Positions 58,467-64,000 of a stretch of 64,000 nucleotides of DNA are shown here, one piece after another. This DNA comes from Paenibacillus agricola (GTDB taxonomy: Bacteria; Bacillota; Bacilli; Paenibacillales; NBRC-103111): positions 310,001 to 374,000 of the forward strand of contig NZ_JAAOIW010000001.1 of NCBI RefSeq assembly GCF_011440305.1, read 5' to 3'. Within the stretch, counting starts at the first letter, position 1; each line of letters begins with the position of its first letter. The notes under the pieces are model-generated. The model searched no databases, had not been told where the DNA came from, and saw only the letters and a program-made list of their open reading frames with translations. The position numbers were made by a program, and so were the translations under genes.

Positions 58467-60212
58467 CTATTTTACAATAATCGTGGCTTTCATATTATCT
58501 TTATGTGGCTCGCAATAATATGTGTATTCGCCTGGTTGTGTCAGCGTAATCGATTCCGATTCGCCTTTACCCAACAGTTTGGTCTCAAACTCGGGCTTGC
58601 CGTCAGCCTTCAATCGATCGGAAACCGCATTATGATTAAAGCGATCGTTATTAGTAAACGTAATCGTTGAGCCTGCTTCAACAGTAAGCACCGCTTCGGA
58701 GAAAGCGAAATTTTCAATTGCCACTGCATAGGCTTTGGCAGCCGCCACAGGTGCCGGTGTTGCTGGAGCTGGTACAGGCACTACAGGTGCCGGTGTTGCT
58801 GGCATTGGCATCGGCATTGGTGCTGGTGCTGCTGGTGCTGGTGCTTGCCCAGCAGGCGCTGGAACAGCTGGCGAGGATACGGCTGGAACCTTAGGAGCCG
58901 CAGCAGGATCAATCACATACCAAACTTTACCTACATCCTGTCCTGTAACATCTCCGGCTTTCATATCTTTAATATAGTAATATAACGGCCAGCCTTGGTA
59001 GGTGGTTTGTTTGGTGCCATCATCACGTGTAATTGTGCCAAAATCAGCAGCCTTCAGATCTCCCATAGTTGGAAAATGCTCCGAATAAAATATCGGCCAA
59101 TTCACCTCACAATTCCCTTTACATACGCTCATGTTTATCGTATCTTTCGTATACAGATAAAGCGACATCCCTTTGGAATCAACGAGAAAATTTCCTAAAG
59201 TGTCATTCTTGGCTATTTTAATGGCTGAGTGGTTAATTACCATCCAGACACCACCTACAGCCTGCCCTAGCGTATCTCCTGCCTTAAGATCCTTCGCATA
59301 ATAATACAAGGGCCAGCCTTGATAAGTGGTTTGCTTTTTGCCATCCTCGCGGACGATGGTTTTGAAATCAGCGGCATTCAAATCGCTTGTAATTTGAATG
59401 TTGTCCGCTGCGAAGATGGGCCAGTTCGTAACGCAGGCATCTTTACAAGTGCTTACATCTGGTGTGTCCTTCATAAACATATACAGTGTTTTACCTGACT
59501 CGTCGGTCAAATAAGAGCCTACCTCCGAGCTTCGAGCTACTTTAATTGAAGCGAATTGTGCACCTGCTGCTTTGTTAGCCTCGACTACTTTTTGCTCAAC
59601 CAAGATGTCAAGAAGCGTTTTGGTGCCTCCCTTAACTTTCGATTTAAGCGCCTCCACTGTTGCTGTAGCAATATGTAAATTACGTAAGGCACCTGCCTCA
59701 GCTACTTGCGATAATCCCATTGTTCCCGCAAAATCCAGAACACCCTCATACTTAAAATCGGTATCCTGTTTGTAACCAAGCGATTCTAGCAGCACTTTAT
59801 AATATTGTTGAGCAGTAATCTGGGCAGATGGATCAAAATTACCGTTGCCTGTTCCCGTCCAGCCCAATTGTGGGTTCGCTTTCAAATAGCCCAAAATATT
59901 TTTGTTGCTTTCATTAACCTTGGCTGCATCAACAAAATTATCTGTTGCTTTGAATCCAGTCGCCGTGGCTTCCATTCCTTTTAAACGTAAAAATAAAATA
60001 GCAGCTTGCAGCCGAGTCGTTGTTTTGGCCAAATAACCCGTTGTAACCCCATTGCCATCGCCTTGTAATACGCCCAGATCCGCTACAATTTGTGCATCCG
60101 TCTTTATATTCGTTGCTGTTGGGGCATCTGCTGCCCATGCTGGAAAGGCGCTCCCCAGTATTAATGCGCTTGCAAGCAAACCTGCCGCTACTGTTTTATT
60201 GCTGTTGATCAT
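58467..60212 (-). CDS. Secreted SLH-like/COG4315/cupredoxin fusion protein
   Basis: A 581-residue exported protein in four parts. After a signal peptide, residues 35-190 resemble three degenerate SLH segments (DLGVLQGDGNGVTTGYLAKT, LKANPQLGWTGTGNGNFDPS). Next are two COG4315/Lipoprotein_15 repeats, each with TLYMFMKDT or LYLYTKDT, a CxxxC pair, NWPIF and TTYQGWPLYYY. A Pro/Ala/Met-rich linker follows. The last 95 residues are a plastocyanin-type domain with candidate copper ligands His (DRFNHNAV), Cys and His (YYCEPHKDNM) and Met. Type-1 copper suggests electron transfer or copper handling at the surface. ATG 60212 has GGAGG upstream. Confidence 0.85.
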   Translation of the reverse strand: MINSNKTVAAGLLASALILGSAFPAWAADAPTATNIKTDAQIVADLGVLQGDGNGVTTGYLAKTTTRLQAAILFLRLKGMEATATGFKATDNFVDAAKVNESNKNILGYLKANPQLGWTGTGNGNFDPSAQITAQQYYKVLLESLGYKQDTDFKYEGVLDFAGTMGLSQVAEAGALRNLHIATATVEALKSKVKGGTKTLLDILVEQKVVEANKAAGAQFASIKVARSSEVGSYLTDESGKTLYMFMKDTPDVSTCKDACVTNWPIFAADNIQITSDLNAADFKTIVREDGKKQTTYQGWPLYYYAKDLKAGDTLGQAVGGVWMVINHSAIKIAKNDTLGNFLVDSKGMSLYLYTKDTINMSVCKGNCEVNWPIFYSEHFPTMGDLKAADFGTITRDDGTKQTTYQGWPLYYYIKDMKAGDVTGQDVGKVWYVIDPAAAPKVPAVSSPAVPAPAGQAPAPAAPAPMPMPMPATPAPVVPVPAPATPAPVAAAKAYAVAIENFAFSEAVLTVEAGSTITFTNNDRFNHNAVSDRLKADGKPEFETKLLGKGESESITLTQPGEYTYYCEPHKDNMKATIIVK

Positions 60213-60411
60213 GCGATATTCAACCTCCATTAATAGGATATAGATGCACTCACACCTATCCAAGTTAACGCAAGGATAAAGACATAGGTTTTATAGGTTT
60301 TTGAATAAATTTACTAATAATGCTAAACGTTGATTAAATAACTCTGATGATTTAAACTTCTAATTAAAGTTCTTTCTTTTCAATCCAATTATATATATGG
60401 AGGTCCACACC

Positions 60412-60912
60412 ATGAATAGTAACGAGGCCATTGAGTATTTAGAAAATACAATTAGTAAAGAAACCGATGGGCTTCCAGAGGAATTGTTTTTGTTTGTAAG
60501 TCGAATCACTCCGCTTATAAGTGTAGATCTTCTTATCAAAAACGAAGCCAACGAGACTTTATTCACATGGCGCGATGATGTATTTTTTGGAAAAGGCTGG
60601 CATTTGCCTGGAGGTGTTATTCGACATAATGAGTTATTTGCCAATCGGATTGTAAAGGTAGGGCAAATTGAACTAGGGGCCAGCTTGGAGTATGACGAGC
60701 AGCCTTGCACTTTTGTACAGGACTTAAATGTGGATAAAAAAGACAGAGGGCATTTTATTGCTTTCTTATATAATTGCCGCTTGCTATCAGACCCGGACGA
60801 GTCCAAACGTTATTATGGTGGCAGTCCACGCGTGGGTGAATGGGCATGGTTCAGCGGGTCGCCCAATCCTTTATTAAAAGTTCATGAGGTATACAGCTCG
60901 TATTTCAAATAA
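60412..60912 (+). CDS. Nudix-fold protein with degenerate Nudix box (GDP-mannose hydrolase-like)
   Basis: A 166-residue protein. LISVDLLIKNEANETLFTWR then FGKGWHLPGGVIRHNELFAN resembles the GDP-mannose mannosyl hydrolase (GMM/NudD) group. In the Nudix box GxxxxxExxxxxxxREUxEExGU, the first Glu (HNE) is kept, but the REUxEE part reads KVGQIELG, with Glu residues missing. Some GMM enzymes also lack residues here and use another mechanism, so activity is possible. ATG 60412 has GGAGG eight bases upstream. Confidence 0.7.
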   Translation: MNSNEAIEYLENTISKETDGLPEELFLFVSRITPLISVDLLIKNEANETLFTWRDDVFFGKGWHLPGGVIRHNELFANRIVKVGQIELGASLEYDEQPCTFVQDLNVDKKDRGHFIAFLYNCRLLSDPDESKRYYGGSPRVGEWAWFSGSPNPLLKVHEVYSSYFK

Positions 60913-60945
60913 CATCAAGTAATCGCATTCGTTAGCAAAAATTAG

Positions 60946-60990
60946 CAAGCCCGGCATCCGCTCCATAAATTGGAGTAAATGCCGGGCTTG
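60946..60990 (+). terminator. Terminator after the Nudix gene
   Basis: CAAGCCCGGCAT/ATGCCGGGCTTG with an inner CTCCA/TGGAG helix. T-run is short. Confidence 0.65.
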
Positions 60991-61040
60991 TCTGATTTGA
61001 ATATTTGTGAAAATCCTTATGTACCAAGGTCTTTTCGATA

Positions 61041-61114
61041 TGGGCCTTGAGGGACTCGAACCCCCGACCAATCGGTTATGAGCCGACCGCTCTAACCAAC
61101 TGAGCTAAAGGCCC
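61041..61114 (-). tRNA. tRNA-Ile2 (CAU, lysidine-modified)
   Basis: 74-nt cloverleaf on the minus strand: acceptor GGGCCTT/AAGGCCC, anticodon loop with CAT, T-loop TTCGAGT. The body resembles Bacillus tRNA-Ile2 (acceptor and D-arm TTTAGCTCAGTTGGTTAGAG) rather than elongator Met, so the CAU is expected to be modified by TilS to read AUA. CCA is not encoded. Confidence 0.88.
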
Positions 61115-61122
61115 AAAAAATT

Positions 61123-61199
<77 letters not shown>

Positions 61200-61286
61200 T
61201 TAGTTGATTAGCAAGTTGCTCTCATAGCAACGTTTTCTATTTTACAATGAATTCAAAAGAAAAGTCAAGAAAAAGTTGAGAGAATC

Positions 61287-61451
61287 TTATAAAAGGTAAC
61301 GAACTCCAAAACGTCCCTTCGGAGATCGAAACACTTCCACTTCCTGTGGGCATTCATATCCATAAATCCACCAGTCCTCTTCCATCCTTTTCGCCAAACA
61401 ACCTGCCTGAAATTTATTATCATATAGCTTAACCCAATATACCCAATGCAT
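61287..61451 (-). CDS. Small hypothetical protein, 54 aa
   Basis: MHWVYWVKLYDNKFQAGCLA..., then YGYECPQEVEVFRSPKGRFG: beta-rich with aromatic residues. GTGGAG precedes ATG 61451. Longer frame to 61496 lacks a site. Not recognised. Confidence 0.55.
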   Translation of the reverse strand: MHWVYWVKLYDNKFQAGCLAKRMEEDWWIYGYECPQEVEVFRSPKGRFGVRYLL

Positions 61452-61540
61452 AGTGATCACTCCACTTATTATTTGCAAATACACTATTTGTAGCATATCC
61501 CAATCGGAGAAACCTTATTTGCAACACATCAAGTAAACGG

Positions 61541-61592
61541 GCTCCCCATAAAAATAAACCGCCCTAATGGACGGTTTATTTTTATGGGGAGC
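61541..61592 (-). terminator. Very long perfect hairpin after the 61616 gene
   Basis: 21-bp perfect stem (61541-61561 with 61572-61592; starts GCTCCCCATAAAAATAAACC) around a ten-base loop. The minus transcript has a TTTATTTTT run inside the stem. Strong terminator or mRNA-protecting hairpin. Confidence 0.75.
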
Positions 61593-61615
61593 TTTAGATA
61601 AACAATCACTCTAGC

Positions 61616-63604
61616 TTATTGCTTATACACGCCTAACAAACGTTTGGCATCACCTGCTGGTGTTGTGAACACTTCAAACATACGGATCGTTAGAGGACGA
61701 TCCAATTGCTCTGTCGTTGACTCAAAAGCAAAGTTATTTTCTCCACTTACCAAGCGTCCAGCCCCGATAAAGTTCGCTTTATGGGTACCAATTAAACGGT
61801 CAAGCGAATCATAAAGCTCGAATTGCAGCTGGGAGAAGCTCGTATCAATTTGGATTTGCTCCTGCCGCGTTAAATCTAGATTGAAACGGGCTTTGTAAGA
61901 ATAAGTATTATTGCCTGTACGGTTATAGACTGGTGTAAGCGTCCAATAGGTCACTTTGCCATCAAATGGATATACACTGAACTTTTCCTCGGTTTCCATA
62001 GCCTGAATTTCAATGTTGTAGGATGCTAGATTCATTTTATAAGGTGCGACTTTAGTTGTATCATTTACTTTCAGCACTAAGCCTGAACCCTTTTCCGAAT
62101 TAGGAAGGGTGTAGGAATAACTGACAACCAAAGCAGAGTTCGGTAAAATATTCTGTGTAGTTAACGTCTGGCGGTTCCCGCTATAAGTATAACCATCCAA
62201 ACTTAAGAGCTCCGTTTGAAACACAGGAACGGTCATCGGGATATCACTTTTATTAAAGATTTTGAATTTGGACGTAACGCTTTTAGAGCCTTCGTCGGTG
62301 TTATCGTTAATGTGGAATTCAACGACTGAAACCTCTAGATTGGAATGAATGAGCTGACTTAATGGATCAAATACCATGGGCAGCCCAAAAACATAGGAAG
62401 GATAAGTGACTTTTGCAGCCGTGCTTGGAAGCAAGATATTAAGTCTGCCTACATTATAACTAACAACAGTTGGGACACCCGATGCTCCAGCTTGAGTGAA
62501 TTTCTCGGGAGTTAATAAATTAATACTGGATAGAACGGTATCATTATCCGTAGAAATTGCGAAATGGATATATTTTTGTTCATTGGATTCAAGAATGATT
62601 TCACCTTGCTCTACCTTATTCCCATAATAAGACTGGGATTGCGAACCTGCTGTGTTACTGCTACCCACAGATGCTGTATCCGCTCCTGTAGAAGCTGGCA
62701 GCCCTGTATTCGTGCCTTGCTGCTCCCCAGTGCCCGTTGCACCTCCTGTTGCTGTAGCAGGATCGATAGCAGGTGCAGTTGTTGCTGGATCTGTCTCAGG
62801 CAGTGGAGTGCCGGTAATAGCCGATTCAGGCATAACCGAGGCTTGGACTGCTTTCTCGGTAGTTTTGTCAGTGACCTGCTTTCCCTCATAAATCTTAGAC
62901 GCGGTCTTGCCATCGATAATGAACTCAGGCAAGGTCTCGCGGCGATCCGTAGGGTTCGTTACAAGCAACTGTAGCACTTGAACTGTACCTTTTTCCGTAA
63001 CTTCCTTCTGGATACTTATTGGCGTATATTCCAATGGGGAGGTTAGTGAAGGAATTTTAAACGTTTCGCCCCATTTTTTTACGGAGGCAGGATCCGTAAT
63101 TTTCATATCGCTGCCTTTCCACGATTGTCCACTAATCGGTATCGCAACTATTCGAACCTCGGTTTTCGGGTATACATAATAATCGACCTCTGTCCAGTTA
63201 GCTTCCGCTAACGTTACCGTATCTGTGCGGTCAATATCGGCTAAATAGCTTAACTCAGTCGTTGCTTTTGGTTGAATAGAACGTGGGTTTGAAGCACTAG
63301 CTTGCAATGTATATTCTACACCTTCAACGGTCTTTACACGAAGCTCGTATTCAGGTACACGACTGATGGCAGCTCCGTTGTTTTTCATCCGAACTACAAC
63401 CCCTACACGGGTTCCGGCTTCAATACGATCGTTCAAAACCGTTTTAATATCGACATTTAAACTATCCGTTAATTTATAAGTAACCGCAGCAGGTGTTCCT
63501 GAGTTCGCACCTGCTACTTCAGCTGCCATTGCCGCATAGCTTGATGATAAAAGTGAGGTTGTAATAAGGACGGATACTGCTGTATGTTTCCAATTCATTT
63601 TCAT
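61616..63604 (-). CDS. Large secreted protein of unknown function
   Basis: A 662-residue exported protein. The signal peptide ends near YAAMAAE. Most of the sequence is beta-rich (LNDRIEAGTRVGVVVRMKNN, FSVYPFDGKVTYWTLTPVYN) with possible immunoglobulin-like units. Residues 265-325 are a low-complexity Thr/Ala/Gly/Ser/Gln linker (TTAPAIDPATATGGATGTGE). ATG 63604 has GGAGG seven bases upstream. It follows the adaptor-protein gene by 22 bp, so it may take part in the same export process. Family not recognised. Confidence 0.7.
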   Translation of the reverse strand: MKMNWKHTAVSVLITTSLLSSSYAAMAAEVAGANSGTPAAVTYKLTDSLNVDIKTVLNDRIEAGTRVGVVVRMKNNGAAISRVPEYELRVKTVEGVEYTLQASASNPRSIQPKATTELSYLADIDRTDTVTLAEANWTEVDYYVYPKTEVRIVAIPISGQSWKGSDMKITDPASVKKWGETFKIPSLTSPLEYTPISIQKEVTEKGTVQVLQLLVTNPTDRRETLPEFIIDGKTASKIYEGKQVTDKTTEKAVQASVMPESAITGTPLPETDPATTAPAIDPATATGGATGTGEQQGTNTGLPASTGADTASVGSSNTAGSQSQSYYGNKVEQGEIILESNEQKYIHFAISTDNDTVLSSINLLTPEKFTQAGASGVPTVVSYNVGRLNILLPSTAAKVTYPSYVFGLPMVFDPLSQLIHSNLEVSVVEFHINDNTDEGSKSVTSKFKIFNKSDIPMTVPVFQTELLSLDGYTYSGNRQTLTTQNILPNSALVVSYSYTLPNSEKGSGLVLKVNDTTKVAPYKMNLASYNIEIQAMETEEKFSVYPFDGKVTYWTLTPVYNRTGNNTYSYKARFNLDLTRQEQIQIDTSFSQLQFELYDSLDRLIGTHKANFIGAGRLVSGENNFAFESTTEQLDRPLTIRMFEVFTTPAGDAKRLLGVYKQ

Positions 63605-63626
63605 TGTAATACCTCCAGTAGACAGA

Positions 63627-64000
63627 TTATTTCGCTAGTTGTACCTTCTCTTTGTCTTTCAATTGATTTTGCCCCGATACGATAAGCTGCTCGCCTTCTT
63701 GAATACCCGAAAGCACTTCTTGGACGGTCTCGTTCAAGCGGCCGAGCTGTACCTTGCGTTTTTCGGCAATATCTCCAACAAGTACAAATACAGAGGTTTC
63801 TCCGCCTTCACGCACTACACTAAGCGTTGGTACTGTAATAACGACTTCATCCTTTTCCTCGGTAAGCAAAATTTGCACCTTCGTTCCCGGCTTAAGCTTC
63901 GTTTCGGGATTCGCAATTTCAAGCTCTAGCGGATAGGATTTGGATTGCGAGCTCATCACATCTGCCAAATAACTAACTTTGCCAACCAGCTTTTCGGTGC
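63627..64000 (-). CDS. RND/HlyD-type efflux adaptor subunit (C-terminal part)
   Basis: The C-terminal 124 residues of a membrane-fusion (MFP/HlyD) protein. SYPLELEIANPETKLKPGTK with VQILLTEEKDE is the beta-barrel segment, and TVPTLSVVREGGETSVFVLV with VGDIAEKRKVQLG is the membrane-proximal domain; GLQEGEQLIVSGQ-like residues GIQEGEQLIVSGQNQL end it. The frame is open to the window edge. In Firmicutes such adaptors act with MacB-like ABC exporters. Nothing more is visible upstream. Confidence 0.85.
   Translation of the reverse strand, partial: TEKLVGKVSYLADVMSSQSKSYPLELEIANPETKLKPGTKVQILLTEEKDEVVITVPTLSVVREGGETSVFVLVGDIAEKRKVQLGRLNETVQEVLSGIQEGEQLIVSGQNQLKDKEKVQLAK

Overview
The window looks like chromosomal DNA of a Paenibacillaceae-type Firmicute. 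Supporting signs are strong GGAGG ribosome-binding sites with frequent GTG and TTG starts, several secreted proteins with the copper-amine-oxidase-N 'stalk' domain, SLH-domain proteins, a YesM/YesN two-component pair next to LplB/YtcP-type sugar permeases, small Bacillus-type families (YktB, YfhH and YrzB-like), and tRNAs partly lacking an encoded CCA. No species is claimed.

Layout. 1-4.6 kb: a leftward sugar-acid operon (LacI-type regulator, LarA-superfamily nickel-pincer epimerase, FGGY gluconokinase, mannonate-oxidoreductase-like SDR) that runs off the left edge. 4.7-6.4 kb: two leftward genes of unknown role. 6.5-9.3 kb: a rightward SsuBCA/TauABC-type ABC importer with a clear sigma-A promoter. 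9.4-21.3 kb: a leftward oligosaccharide-utilisation locus (two permeases, lipoprotein binding protein, YesN/YesM pair, SDR, two heparinase II/III-family lyases without signal peptides) with CcpA and putative YesN operator sites. 21.4-36.0 kb: mixed housekeeping and surface genes, including an SLH-anchored cytochrome c, an MFS exporter, a SpeA-type decarboxylase, a HAD phosphatase, a GGDEF-histidine kinase hybrid and a stalk-domain metallopeptidase. 36.2-51.6 kb: a tRNA-Val(GAC)-borne island of three tandem integrative elements or their remnants. 51.7-64 kb: Fur-controlled siderophore-binding protein, a run of small proteins, an acyltransferase, an ECF sigma/anti-sigma pair, a cupredoxin fusion protein, a degenerate Nudix protein, two tRNAs (Ile-CAU and fMet), and an operon with a large secreted protein and an RND/HlyD-type adaptor.

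How genes may work together. The left operon reads as a route fructuronate -> mannonate -> gluconate -> 6-phosphogluconate, with the Ni-pincer enzyme doing the C2 epimerisation. The 9.4-21.3 kb locus would import uronate-containing oligosaccharides and cleave them inside the cell, so it may feed the first route.

The island is the most unusual part. Each element shows the same ground plan: tRNA 3'-end repeat, terminator, tandem 11-bp repeats of element-specific sequence (probable integrase arm sites), then the integrase. Element 1 (about 9.9 kb) is intact at both ends. It carries an XRE regulator, a two-gene pair sharing a 21-residue Ile-Gly/Asn repeat (long protein tail and short membrane-protein head), a PIN-like nuclease and a LAGLIDADG endonuclease. 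This cargo is the best candidate for an undescribed defence or conflict system. Element 2 has an integrase broken by an amber codon and a frameshift, and a promoter-terminator unit that may make a noncoding RNA. Element 3 is a short remnant without an integrase.
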